Of a DNA stretch of 64,000 bases, positions 1-8,268 are shown piece after piece; position 1 is the first letter of the stretch; each line of letters begins with the position of its first letter. Source of the DNA: Streptomyces sp. XY006 (GTDB taxonomy: Bacteria; Actinomycetota; Actinomycetes; Streptomycetales; Streptomycetaceae); contig NZ_NOKT01000018.1 of NCBI RefSeq assembly GCF_002237655.1, positions 62,001-126,000 of the forward strand, in the 5' to 3' direction. Made by a program: the position numbers and the translations under genes. Below the pieces are notes generated by a model, which saw only the letters and a list, made by a program, of their open reading frames with translations, did not search any database and had not been told where the DNA came from.

Positions 1-28
1 ACTGTTCACCTGCCCGTAGGAGCGACGC

Positions 29-1063
29 ATGAGCCCCGACCACCCGCCCGGACTCGATCTCGACCGGCTGCGCGGCCTGCTCGACCGGGAGCGTCCCGGC
101 CTGGTCGACGGGCCGCTGTCCGGCCGGCTGATCGAGGGCGGACGGTCGAACCTCACCTACGCGGTGTCCGACGGTACCGCCCGCTGGGTCGTCCGGCGCC
201 CGCCGCTCGGCCACGTCCTGGCCACCGCACACGACATGAAGCGCGAGCACCGGGTGATCAGCGCGCTGCACCCGACCGCCGTGCCGGTGCCGCGGCCGGT
301 GCTGCTGTGCGAGGACGAGGAGGTGCTCGGAGCGCCGTTCTACGTCATGGAGTTCGTCGAGGGCACGCCCTACCGCACGGCCGACCAGCTCCTCCCGCTC
401 GGGCCGGAGCGGACCCGGGGCGCGGTGCTGAACCTGGTCGACACACTGGTGGAGCTGCACGCGGTCGACCCGGCCGAGGTGGGTCTCGCCGACTTCGGGC
501 GGCCCGAGGGCTTCCTGGACCGGCAGCTGCGGCGCTGGGGCAAGCAGCTGGACGCCTCCCGCAACCGCGACCTGGACGGCATCGACGAGCTGCACGCCGC
601 GCTCGGACGGGACCTGCCCCGCTCCCCCGCCCCGGCCGTGGTGCACGGCGACTACCGGCTCGACAACGTGCTGATCGGCGAGGACGACTCGATCCGGGCG
701 ATCCTCGACTGGGAGATGTCGACCCTGGGCGACCCGCTCACCGACCTCGGTCTGCTGGTGATGTACAGCATGCCGCTCGGGATGCCCGAGTCGCCCGTCT
801 CCACCACCGCCGAGGCGCCCGGCCACCCGGCGCCGTCCGAACTCATCGAGCGGTACGCCGCGCGCTCGGGGCGCGACGTCTCCGCGGTCTCCTGGTACAC
901 GGCCTTCGCCTGGTTCAAGCTCGCCGTGATCCTGGAGGGCATCCACTACCGCTACACGCTCGGCCAGACGGTCGGGCGCGGCTTCGACCGCATCGGCGAC
1001 CTCGTGCCCGTCTTCGTCCGGCACGGACTGACCACGCTCAACGAAGGCCTCCAGGAGGGCTGA
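29..1063 (+). CDS. APH-family phosphotransferase, ACAD10/11- or LvaA-like acyl-CoA kinase
   Basis: 344 aa, cytoplasmic, no signal peptide. The aminoglycoside-phosphotransferase fold is shown by VVHGDYRLDNVLI (Brenner HGDxxxxN catalytic loop, near residues 208-220) and AILDWEMSTLGDP (metal-binding DWE, near 230-242). The ATP-binding N lobe holds IEGGRSNLTY. The relatives that pair with acyl-CoA dehydrogenases are the N-terminal kinase domains of human ACAD10/11 and Pseudomonas LvaA, which phosphorylate the 4-hydroxyl of 4-hydroxyacyl-CoAs; antibiotic kinases are a poorer fit. The dehydrogenase gene follows after 5 bp, so the two are co-transcribed and the pair equals an unfused ACAD11. The ATG is preceded by GTAGGAGCG. 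The fold call is strong; the substrate is inferred from context. The promoter lies outside the window. Confidence 0.87.
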   Translation: MSPDHPPGLDLDRLRGLLDRERPGLVDGPLSGRLIEGGRSNLTYAVSDGTARWVVRRPPLGHVLATAHDMKREHRVISALHPTAVPVPRPVLLCEDEEVLGAPFYVMEFVEGTPYRTADQLLPLGPERTRGAVLNLVDTLVELHAVDPAEVGLADFGRPEGFLDRQLRRWGKQLDASRNRDLDGIDELHAALGRDLPRSPAPAVVHGDYRLDNVLIGEDDSIRAILDWEMSTLGDPLTDLGLLVMYSMPLGMPESPVSTTAEAPGHPAPSELIERYAARSGRDVSAVSWYTAFAWFKLAVILEGIHYRYTLGQTVGRGFDRIGDLVPVFVRHGLTTLNEGLQEG

Positions 1064-1068
1064 TCCGT

Positions 1069-2283
1069 ATGGACTTCGCTTTCGACGCGCGCACCGAAGA
1101 GCTGCGCGCCAAACTCCTCGCCTTCATGGACGAGCACGTGTACCCGGCCGAGGCCGTCGCGCACGAGCAGCGCGAGCGGCTCGCCTCCCCGTGGGAGAAC
1201 GTGCCCGTGGTGGAGGAGCTGAAGGCCGAGGCGCGCAGGCAGGGCCTGTGGAACCTCTTCCTGCCGGACTCCGAGTACGGCGCCGGGCTGACGAACCTGC
1301 AGTACGCCCCGCTCGCGGAGATCATGGGCCGCTCGCCGCAGCTGGCGCCGACGGTGACCAACTGCGCGGCGCCCGACACCGGGAACATGGAGGTGCTCAC
1401 CCAGTTCGGCGACGAGCAGCAGCGCAAGCAGTGGCTGGAGCCGCTGCTGGCCGGTGAGATCCGCTCGGCGTTCGCGATGACCGAGCCGGACGTGGCCTCC
1501 TCCGACGCCACGAACATCACGACCCACATCGAGCGGGACGGCGACGAGTACGTCATCACCGGCCGCAAGTGGTACATCTCCGGGGCCATGCACCCCGACT
1601 GCAAGATCTTCATCGTGATGGGCAAGACCGACCCGGACGGGGAGGACATCCGGCGCCAGCAGTCCATGGTGCTGGTGCCGCGTGACACCCCGGGCGTCAC
1701 CATCACGCGGGCCATGCAGGTGTTCGGGTACGAGGACCACTACCACGGCGGGCACGCCGAGGTGATCTTCGACCACGCGCGCGTGCCGGTGTCGAACCTG
1801 ATCGGCGAGGAGGGCGGCGGCTTCGCGATCGCGCAGGCGCGGCTCGGGCCCGGGCGGATCCACCACTGCATGCGGCTGATCGGCATGGCCGAGCGGGCGA
1901 TCGAGCTGATGTGCCGGCGGGCGGTGTCCCGGAACGCCTTCGGGAAGGCGCTGGCGCAGCAGGGCGTGGTGCACAACTGGATCGCCGACGCGCGGGTGAC
2001 GGTGGAGCAGCTGCGGCTGCTGGTGCTGAAGACGGCGTGGCTGATGGACACGGTGGGCAATCGCGGGGCGCACACCGAGATCCAGGCGATCAAGATCGCG
2101 ACGCCCCGGGCGGTGGTGGAGATCCTCGACCGGGCGATCCAGCTGCACGGGGCGGGCGGCGTGAGCCAGGACTTCCCGCTGGCGGAGCTGTACGCGGGGG
2201 CGCGGACGCTGATGATCGCGGACGGGCCGGACGAGGTGCACCAGCGCTCGCTGGCCCGGCGGGAGCTGAAGCGGTACGTGTGA
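1069..2283 (+). CDS. Acyl-CoA dehydrogenase, ACAD11/LvaC type
   Basis: 404 aa FAD enzyme. The start ATG follows the SD CCAGGAGGG at the end of the kinase gene; the frame stays open upstream, but that part is a shadow of the kinase. Seen: the flavin-contact motif FAMTEPDVASSDATN and, near the C terminus, IADGPDEVHQRS, in which an Asp sits where ordinary acyl-CoA dehydrogenases have the catalytic Glu of YEGT. The same ADGPDEVH signature is typical of the ACAD11 subgroup. In that group the enzyme acts on 4-phosphoacyl-CoA made by the partner kinase, giving an enoyl-CoA that enters beta-oxidation. Its operon with the kinase and the nearby ligase and SDR supports this role. A plain long-chain acyl-CoA dehydrogenase is the alternative. 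Confidence 0.9.
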   Translation: MDFAFDARTEELRAKLLAFMDEHVYPAEAVAHEQRERLASPWENVPVVEELKAEARRQGLWNLFLPDSEYGAGLTNLQYAPLAEIMGRSPQLAPTVTNCAAPDTGNMEVLTQFGDEQQRKQWLEPLLAGEIRSAFAMTEPDVASSDATNITTHIERDGDEYVITGRKWYISGAMHPDCKIFIVMGKTDPDGEDIRRQQSMVLVPRDTPGVTITRAMQVFGYEDHYHGGHAEVIFDHARVPVSNLIGEEGGGFAIAQARLGPGRIHHCMRLIGMAERAIELMCRRAVSRNAFGKALAQQGVVHNWIADARVTVEQLRLLVLKTAWLMDTVGNRGAHTEIQAIKIATPRAVVEILDRAIQLHGAGGVSQDFPLAELYAGARTLMIADGPDEVHQRSLARRELKRYV

Positions 2284-2289
2284 GGGGCG

Positions 2290-2324
2290 GGTTCAGGGGG
2301 CGCCCCCGGGCTGCCCCCTGAACC
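2290..2324. terminator. Bidirectional hairpin terminator
   Basis: Perfect 12-bp inverted arms (GGTTCAGGGGGC and its complement) around an 11-nt loop. It lies between the convergent acyl-CoA dehydrogenase and TetR genes, 6 bp after the first stop codon. Confidence 0.75.
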
Positions 2325-2347
2325 TCCAACCGGCCGCGGACGGGCGG

Positions 2348-2950
2348 TTACGGGCGCAGGGCTCTGACCAGCAGGTCGGCCAGGTGGTCGGCGACCTCCT
2401 GGGGGCTGAGCGGGCCGTCCGGGCGGTACCAGGTCGACAGGTGGTGGACGGAGCCGAAGTGGTAGTCCACGACCAGGTCCGCCGGGGTCGCCTTGGAGAA
2501 GACGCCCGTCTGCTGGCCCTCCTCGATCAGCGCGCGGAAGCGTTCGTGATAGCGGCGGCGCTCCGCGCGCACCTGCTTGTTCTTCTCCGGGCTCAGGTGG
2601 TGCATCGACCGCCAGAAGATCATCGCGTCGTCGAGGTTGTCGATCGTCGTCACCACGACGTCCGCCGCCGCGGCCCGCAGCCGCTTCTCGACCGGCTCGT
2701 CCGCGCCCGCCACCGCGTCGAGACGCTCCTGCTGGATGCGCAGCACGCGCGCGTACACCTCGTGCAGCAGGTCGTCCTTCGAGCCGAAGTAGTGGTACAG
2801 CGCCCCTTTGGTGACACCGGCCGCCTCGACGATCTCCTGCACCGAGGTGCGGTCGTAGCCCTGCTCCGCGAAGAGCCGGGTGGCGGCGGCCAGGAGCCGC
2901 TGAGGGACGGGAGCGCCGTCCGGGTCCGTGGTCCTGGGCACTGCCGCCAC
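2348..2950 (-). CDS. TetR-family regulator of the acyl-CoA ligase operon
   Basis: 200 aa. The N-terminal helix-turn-helix is clear (LFAEQGYDRTSVQEI then AGVTKGALYHYFGSKDDLL, residues about 20-65). The C-terminal ligand domain contains FWRSMHHLSP and VDYHFGSVHHLSTWYRPDG. The GTG start was chosen because GGAAAGG precedes it and longer versions run into the ligase gene. It is the last gene of an SDR-ligase-TetR operon, 19 bp after the ligase stop. The 16-bp palindromic element at 5442-5457 before that operon is the obvious autoregulatory site. The effector is probably an acyl-CoA made by the operon (inference). The general fold resembles KstR2- and FadR-type actinobacterial repressors of acid catabolism. 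Confidence 0.88.
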   Translation of the reverse strand: MAAVPRTTDPDGAPVPQRLLAAATRLFAEQGYDRTSVQEIVEAAGVTKGALYHYFGSKDDLLHEVYARVLRIQQERLDAVAGADEPVEKRLRAAAADVVVTTIDNLDDAMIFWRSMHHLSPEKNKQVRAERRRYHERFRALIEEGQQTGVFSKATPADLVVDYHFGSVHHLSTWYRPDGPLSPQEVADHLADLLVRALRP

Positions 2951-2969
2951 CTGCCTTTCCGTACTGCTG

Positions 2970-4634
2970 TCAGTTGTCTTGCGTCCGGGAACGGAGCTCC
3001 CGACGGAGGATCTTCCCACTGGCCGTCTTCGGCAAGTCCGGCAGGATCTCCACCTGGCGCGGGTACTTGTAGGCGGCCAGTCTCTCCTTGCAGTGGGCGG
3101 CGAGCGCATCCGGGTCCGTCTCGGCGCCCGGGCGCAGGCTGATGTACGCCTTGACGGTCTCCCCTCGGTACCCGTCGGGCACGCCCACCACGGCGGCTTC
3201 CCGCACCGCCGGGTGCGTGTAGAGCACGTCCTCCACCTCGCGCGGCCACACCTTGAAGCCGGACGCGTTGATCATGTCCTTCTTGCGGTCGACGACGTAC
3301 AGCCAGCCCTGCTCGTCCATGAAGCCGATGTCGCCGGTGCGCAGTTCGGCCCCGGGGAAGGTCTCGGCGGTGGCGTCGGGACGGCGCCAGTAGCCGGGCA
3401 CGACCTGCGGACCGCTCACGACGATCTCGCCCTGCTCGCCGAAGGGCACCTCCTCGCCGGTCTCGTCGACGATCCGGACGACCGTGTCGGGGCCGGGCAG
3501 GCCCACCGCGAGGGTGCCGGAGGCCGGGTCGACGGGCGCCTCCAGACCGGGCGGCACGGAGGCGCAGGGCGCGGTGCACTCGGTCAGTCCGTAGCCGTTG
3601 CGGATGTACGGGCCGAAGCCCGCCCGGAACTTCTCCACCAGGGCCGGGGGCAGCGGGGCGCCGCCGGAGGAGATCACCCGGAAGGAGGAGAAGTGGTCCC
3701 GGGTGACGTCGGGGTGCGCGGCCAGGGCCATGAAGGCCGTGGACGGGCCGACGGTGTAGTGCGGCCGGTGCTCGGCGAAGGCGTCGAGCACGGCACCGGC
3801 CTCGAAGCGGTAGGCCAGCACGAGCGTGCCCCCGCTGTTCAGGCAGGCGCCGAACTGGCAGACCATGCCGGTGATGTGGAACAGCGGCGCCAGCGCGAAG
3901 TAGACCGGCCGCTCGGGCAGGCCGAGGCCCGTCCGCTGCCGCTCGGCGTTGTACATGATGTTGCGGTGCGTGTTGGTGGCGCCCTTGGGCGTGCCGCTGG
4001 TGCCCGAGGTGTAGCTGATCAGCGCGATGCCGGCCGGGTCGGGGTCGCGGTCCTCCGGCGCCGGGTGCCCGGCCCGCGCCACTGCCACCAGGTCGTCGGC
4101 GTCCGGGGCCTGCGGCAGCCGCTCGAAGGTCAGCACGCGCGCGTCGCCCCGGGTCTGGAAGTCCAGCTCGCAGGCGGTGAGCACGATCCGCACCGGCGAG
4201 TCGGCCGCCGTCTCGCGCAGGTACGACTCCCAGGCCCGGTCCGAGCAGATCAGCGCGGCCACCTCGCCGTCCCGCAGGACGTGGGCCACCTCGCCCGACT
4301 TGTACATCGGGTTGACGGGTACGACGACCGCGCCGGCCTTCCAGGCGCCGAGCACGGCGAACACGAAGTGCGGGGAGTTCTGCAGCAGCACCGCGACCCG
4401 GTCGCCGCGTTCCAGCCCGCGTGCGGCCAGGTGCCCGGCGACGGAGTCGCTGAGCTCGTCGACGTCCCGGTAGGTGAGCCGGCCGTCGAAGTAGGCCAGG
4501 AAGCCGGCGTCCGGCGTCTCGGCCGCCACCCGGCGCAGGGCGTGCACCAGGGAGCCGTCGGGGTCGACCGGGCCCTTCTGCGCGTCGCTGAGCAGGGCGA
4601 GCCAGGGCTTGGCGGCGTAGCGGGACCCGGTCAC
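2970..4634 (-). CDS. AMP-forming acyl-CoA synthetase (ligase), FadD/LvaE-like
   Basis: 554 aa. ANL-superfamily adenylating enzyme converting a carboxylic acid, ATP and CoA to acyl-CoA. Seen: the P-loop-like motif ISYTSGTSGTPKGATNTHRN (A3), NGYGLTECTAP (A5), ELRTGDIGFMDEQGWLYVVDRKKDMI (A7/A8 hinge), and the catalytic Lys motif LPKTASGKILRREL at the C terminus. The GTG start overlaps the SDR stop as GTGA and has GGGAGG upstream, so the two are translationally coupled. Next to an SDR, an acyl-CoA dehydrogenase and an APH kinase, it plausibly activates a keto- or hydroxy-acid as LvaE activates levulinate. A medium- or long-chain fatty acid is the alternative. Confidence 0.92.
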   Translation of the reverse strand: MTGSRYAAKPWLALLSDAQKGPVDPDGSLVHALRRVAAETPDAGFLAYFDGRLTYRDVDELSDSVAGHLAARGLERGDRVAVLLQNSPHFVFAVLGAWKAGAVVVPVNPMYKSGEVAHVLRDGEVAALICSDRAWESYLRETAADSPVRIVLTACELDFQTRGDARVLTFERLPQAPDADDLVAVARAGHPAPEDRDPDPAGIALISYTSGTSGTPKGATNTHRNIMYNAERQRTGLGLPERPVYFALAPLFHITGMVCQFGACLNSGGTLVLAYRFEAGAVLDAFAEHRPHYTVGPSTAFMALAAHPDVTRDHFSSFRVISSGGAPLPPALVEKFRAGFGPYIRNGYGLTECTAPCASVPPGLEAPVDPASGTLAVGLPGPDTVVRIVDETGEEVPFGEQGEIVVSGPQVVPGYWRRPDATAETFPGAELRTGDIGFMDEQGWLYVVDRKKDMINASGFKVWPREVEDVLYTHPAVREAAVVGVPDGYRGETVKAYISLRPGAETDPDALAAHCKERLAAYKYPRQVEILPDLPKTASGKILRRELRSRTQDN

Positions 4635-5404
4635 CGGTTGGCCTCCCACTGCTGCTGGATGCGGTTCATGCCGGACAGCCACCGGTCGGGCTCACCGGCC
4701 CGGGCCTGATAGTAGGCGGCGACCTCGGGGTGCGGCAGGATCAGGAAGCGGTCCTCCTCGATCCCCTGGAACAGGGCGTCCGCGACGTCCTCCGGCTCGA
4801 TCGCGGTCGGCTGCAGCACCAGGTCGCCGGCGCTGCCGGTCGCGGCCAGCATGTCGGTGCGCACGCCCTGCGGGCAGATGGCGTGCACCTTCACGCCCCG
4901 GTGCCGGTAGGTCAGCGACAGCCACTCGGCGAAGGCGAGGGCGCCGTGCTTGGTGACGGCGTAGGGCGCGGCCCCGATCATGGTGAGCAGTCCGGCGGCG
5001 GAGACGGTGGAGACGAACCGTCCGCTGCCGCGCTCCAGCCAGTGGGGCAGCAGGGCGTGGGCGGCCCGGACGTGCGCCATGACGTTCACGTCCCAGGAGG
5101 CGGCCCAGGCCGTCTCGTCCAGCGGATCGTCCGCGCCGCCGCCCCCGAAGGCGACACCGGCGTTGGCGCAGTAGACGTCCACGGTCCCGTCGAGCGCGTC
5201 CCGGGCGTCGGCCACGATCGCCGAGGCGTCGCCGGCGACGGCGATGCCGCCGATCTCCTCCGCGACGCGCTTGGCGCGCTCGGCGTCCAGGTCGTTGACG
5301 ACGACCCGGGCCCCTTCGGCGGCGAACCGCCGGGCGAGCGCGGCTCCGATCCCGCCCCCGGCTCCCGTGACAACGACGCCCGACCCCTGAAAGGCTCCCA
5401 CCAT
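4631..5404 (-). CDS. Short-chain dehydrogenase/reductase, LvaD-like candidate
   Basis: 257 aa NAD(P)-dependent oxidoreductase. The Rossmann glycine motif GAGGGIGAALARRF is near residue 16, CANAG is the NNAG-type motif, and the catalytic S/YxxxK is in SAAGLLTMIGAAPYAVTKH. The ATG with GGAGACCG upstream was chosen over a longer frame. First gene of the operon SDR-ligase-TetR; the stop overlaps the ligase start by 4 bp. By analogy with Pseudomonas LvaD it could interconvert 4-ketoacyl-CoA and 4-hydroxyacyl-CoA, feeding the kinase and dehydrogenase pair at 29-2283. Substrate is inference; family is certain. Confidence 0.9.
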   Translation of the reverse strand: MVGAFQGSGVVVTGAGGGIGAALARRFAAEGARVVVNDLDAERAKRVAEEIGGIAVAGDASAIVADARDALDGTVDVYCANAGVAFGGGGADDPLDETAWAASWDVNVMAHVRAAHALLPHWLERGSGRFVSTVSAAGLLTMIGAAPYAVTKHGALAFAEWLSLTYRHRGVKVHAICPQGVRTDMLAATGSAGDLVLQPTAIEPEDVADALFQGIEEDRFLILPHPEVAAYYQARAGEPDRWLSGMNRIQQQWEANR

Positions 5405-5441
5405 CGGTCTCCTTAAGACGCGGCTCAGCAACAGGCCCAGA

Positions 5442-5457
5442 CTAACCGGTCGGTATG
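5442..5457. promoter_or_regulatory. Candidate TetR operator before the SDR-ligase-TetR operon
   Basis: CTAACCGGTCGGTATG, an imperfect palindrome 38 bp upstream of the SDR start. Near-identical elements lie at 20382-20397 and 32476-32493. Confidence 0.6.
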
Positions 5458-5553
5458 TTTCAAGGAAGGGGGTCGCGCAGCACCCTACGGGCGCGAGGAA
5501 CTGCGCGACCAGCCACGACGAACCGGAAGAAAACGGATCACGGAGGCCCCTGC

Positions 5554-6789
5554 ATGCGCCCTTCCAGACGAGCCGTCCTCACGGCAGCCACTACGGCCGC
5601 CGTCTCGACCGCGCCCGCCGCCGCCGCGGCACCGCCCCGCCACCGGCTGCGCACCGGCTTCGAACGACTCGCCCGTGACGGCTACGCCCTGCTCCAGGGC
5701 CGGAAGGTCGGTGTCGTCACCAACCCCACGGGCATCACCCGCGATGCCCGCCACATCGTCGACGTGATGCACGCGGACGACCGCGTCGACCTCACCGCGG
5801 TCTTCGGCCCCGAGCACGGCTTCCGCGGCACCGCCCAGGCCGGCGGCTCCGAGGGCCGCCACGACGACCCGGCCACCGGACTGCCCGTGTACGACACCTA
5901 CCTCAAGAGCGGCCGCCCGCTCGCGGACATCTTCACCGCCTCCGGCGTCGACACGGTCGTCTTCGACATCCAGGACGTCGGCGCGCGCTTCTACACGTAC
6001 ATCTGGACCCTGTACGACTGCATGGAGGCGGCGCAGCTCGCGGGCAAGCGGTTCGTGGTCCTGGACCGGCCCAACCCGGTGACCGGCCGGGCGGCCCTCG
6101 GGCCCGTCCTGCACAGGGAGTTCGCGACGTTCGTCGGACGGCAGCCCGTTTCCCAGGCCCACGGCATGACCGTCGCGGAGCTGGCGCTGCTGTTCAACGG
6201 GGAGTTCCTGACCGAGCCCGTGCCGCTGGAGACCGTGACGATGTCGGGCTGGCGGCGCTCGGACTTCTACGACGCCTCCGGGCTGCCCTGGGTGCCGCCG
6301 AGCCCCAACATGCCGACGCCGGAGACGGCCCTGGTCTACTCCGGGACGTGCCTGTTCGAGGGCACCAACCTGTCGGAGGGGCGCGGCACCACCCGGCCGT
6401 TCGAGCTGCTCGGCGCGGAGGGGATCGACCGGCGCTGGGCCGCCGCGGCCGAGGAACTCGGCCTGCCCGGCGTCCACTTCAGGGAGGCGTACTTCGCGCC
6501 CACGTTCTCCAAGTTCCAGGGGAAGACCGTTGGCGGGGTGCAGCTGCATGTGCACGACCGGGCGGCCTTCGACCCGGTGCGCACCGGGATCGGGCTGCTG
6601 GTCACCGCCAAGCGGGTCTGGAGCGGCTTCGCCTGGCGCCCGGACCACTGGATCGACAAACTCACCGGCAGCGCGCGCGTGCGCACGATGATCGACGCGG
6701 GCGCGGACACCGACGAGGTGGTCGCCGGGTGGCAGGAGGAGCTCGCCGCGTTCCGCAGGACCCGGCGGACGTACCTCCGCTACCACTGA
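5554..6789 (+). CDS. Secreted DUF1343 protein, NamZ-like exo-beta-N-acetylmuramidase
   Basis: 411 aa. The twin-arginine-like N terminus MRPSRRAVLTAATTAAV plus an Ala-rich h-region to about residue 28 indicates export. The body carries DUF1343 marks: VGVVTNPTGITRD, FGPEHGFRG, FDIQDVGARFYTY, LDRPNPVTG, PSPNMPTPETA and FEGTNLSEGRGTTRPFE. The characterised member is Tannerella NamZ (family GH171), which removes terminal MurNAc from peptidoglycan fragments. Role here: periplasmic or extracellular cell-wall recycling. ATG chosen because CGGAGG lies 8 bp upstream. A hairpin terminator follows at once, so it is probably monocistronic. Confidence 0.88.
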   Translation: MRPSRRAVLTAATTAAVSTAPAAAAAPPRHRLRTGFERLARDGYALLQGRKVGVVTNPTGITRDARHIVDVMHADDRVDLTAVFGPEHGFRGTAQAGGSEGRHDDPATGLPVYDTYLKSGRPLADIFTASGVDTVVFDIQDVGARFYTYIWTLYDCMEAAQLAGKRFVVLDRPNPVTGRAALGPVLHREFATFVGRQPVSQAHGMTVAELALLFNGEFLTEPVPLETVTMSGWRRSDFYDASGLPWVPPSPNMPTPETALVYSGTCLFEGTNLSEGRGTTRPFELLGAEGIDRRWAAAAEELGLPGVHFREAYFAPTFSKFQGKTVGGVQLHVHDRAAFDPVRTGIGLLVTAKRVWSGFAWRPDHWIDKLTGSARVRTMIDAGADTDEVVAGWQEELAAFRRTRRTYLRYH

Positions 6790-6795
6790 GCGCGC

Positions 6796-6816
6796 GGCCC
6801 GTCGCCGCGACGGGCC
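6796..6816 (+). terminator. Hairpin terminator after the NamZ-like gene
   Basis: Arms GGCCCGTCG and CGACGGGCC around a 3-nt loop, 6 bp after the stop codon. Confidence 0.65.
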
Positions 6817-6912
6817 CGCGACGGATGGGCCCGTGACGTCTGGCCAATCCCGCCCGTTGGCAGGACGATGCGCCCACATCGCGGCGTCACCCGGGGGACG
6901 AGGGGGCCTGTC

Positions 6913-8229
6913 ATGGCGGATCCGGCGACGAGTGTGACTCCCTACTGGGAGCTGACGTTCGACGCGGACGGGGACCCGCAGGGCCGTGCGCGCGACCGGC
7001 TGCTCGCCGGGGTGCGCGAGCGGAAGGTGCGCGACCTGATCGTCTTCGCGCACGGCTGGAACAACGACCGCTCGGGCGCGACGCGCCTCTACGACCGCTT
7101 CCTCGCGCCCGTCCCCCGGCTGGCCCCGGCGGCCCGGATCGGGTACGCCGGGGTGCTGTGGCCGGCGATGCGGTTCTCCGACGAGCCGATCCCGGACTTC
7201 CCGCGGGCCGTCGCGGCCGGGGCGCCCCAGCGTCCGGTCCTGGACAAGGACACCCGGCACGCGCTGCTGGAGACCTTCCCGGGCCGGGCGATCCTGGTCG
7301 AGCAGATCGCCCGGCTGCTGGAGCAGCAGCCGCCCGAGGAGGCCGAACTGGAGGAGTTCGGGCGGCTGGTGCGGCTGCTGGTGGAGGTGGTGGCGCCCGG
7401 GCCGCAGGAGCTGTTCGCCGCCGACACCGTGGCGGAAGGGGTGCCGCAGAGCGAGCCGGAGATGTTCGCCGGTTCCTCGGCCGCGGCCTGTGCGGAGTTC
7501 GCCCGGGCGCTGGCGGATCCCGGGTCCGGTGGACAGCGGCGGGACCTGCGGATCCCGAACCCCTGGGACGGCGCCCACGAACTCCTGCGGCAGGCCACGT
7601 ACTACGCGATGAAGCGGCGCGCGGGCACGGTCGGTGAGCGCGGCCTGGGCCGGGTCGTCGGGCAGCTCGCCGAGACGGCGCCGGGGGTGCGCGTGCACCT
7701 CGTGGGCCACAGCTTCGGCGCGCGGCTGGTGTCGTTCGCGCTGCGCGGACTGCCCGAGGGCGTGCGCACGGTGAAGTCGGTGACGCTGCTCCAAGGGGCC
7801 TTCTCGCACTACGCGTTCGCGGCCCGGCTGCCGCACGACCCCCGGGCCGGAGGGGTGCTCCAGGGGCAGCAGAACCGCGTCGACGGGCCCCTGGTGTGCT
7901 GCCACTCGCGGCACGACACGGCCCTGGGCACGATGTACCCGCTGGCCTCCCGTATGGCCGGCGACAGCCGGTCGGTCGCCGGCTCGGCCGTCCGGCGGGC
8001 CCTGGGCGCCAAGTGGGGCGCGATGGGGTACGGCGGGATCGCGGCCGTGCCGGGCACGCGCGCGTACACCCTCGCCGAGGCCCTGCGGGCGGGACTGCCC
8101 GCCTCGGGATGCGTGAACGTCGACGCGTCGGCGGTGGTCCGGCGGGGCGGCCCGCCGGCCGGCGCGCACAGCGACATCCTGCACGAGGAGCTGGCCCGGC
8201 TGGTCCTGGCGGCGGGCCGCGTCCGCTGA
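6913..8229 (+). CDS. Alpha/beta-hydrolase-like protein of unknown substrate
   Basis: 438 aa, no signal peptide. Two features suggest an alpha/beta hydrolase: DLIVFAHGWNND near residue 40 (oxyanion HG) and VHLVGHSFGARLVSFALRG near 270 (nucleophile elbow GHSFG). The middle, about residues 90-240, is an insertion without motifs I recognise. ARIGYAGVLWPAMRFS follows the first strand. Start ATG preceded by GAGGGGG. It is transcribed alone, between a terminator and a convergent penicillin-acylase-like gene. The substrate cannot be named; esterase, thioesterase or a non-catalytic scaffold are possible. Confidence 0.75.
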   Translation: MADPATSVTPYWELTFDADGDPQGRARDRLLAGVRERKVRDLIVFAHGWNNDRSGATRLYDRFLAPVPRLAPAARIGYAGVLWPAMRFSDEPIPDFPRAVAAGAPQRPVLDKDTRHALLETFPGRAILVEQIARLLEQQPPEEAELEEFGRLVRLLVEVVAPGPQELFAADTVAEGVPQSEPEMFAGSSAAACAEFARALADPGSGGQRRDLRIPNPWDGAHELLRQATYYAMKRRAGTVGERGLGRVVGQLAETAPGVRVHLVGHSFGARLVSFALRGLPEGVRTVKSVTLLQGAFSHYAFAARLPHDPRAGGVLQGQQNRVDGPLVCCHSRHDTALGTMYPLASRMAGDSRSVAGSAVRRALGAKWGAMGYGGIAAVPGTRAYTLAEALRAGLPASGCVNVDASAVVRRGGPPAGAHSDILHEELARLVLAAGRVR

Positions 8230-8268
8230 CCCGCCGCCGGACCGTACGTCACCCCGTGCCCGGTGTGC

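Noticed and set aside
307..1068. Long open frame upstream of the acyl-CoA dehydrogenase start, giving a 658-aa reading
   Set aside because: It is the out-of-frame shadow of the kinase gene (Arg/Ala/Gly-rich translation); the ATG at 1069 with CCAGGAGGG is the real start.
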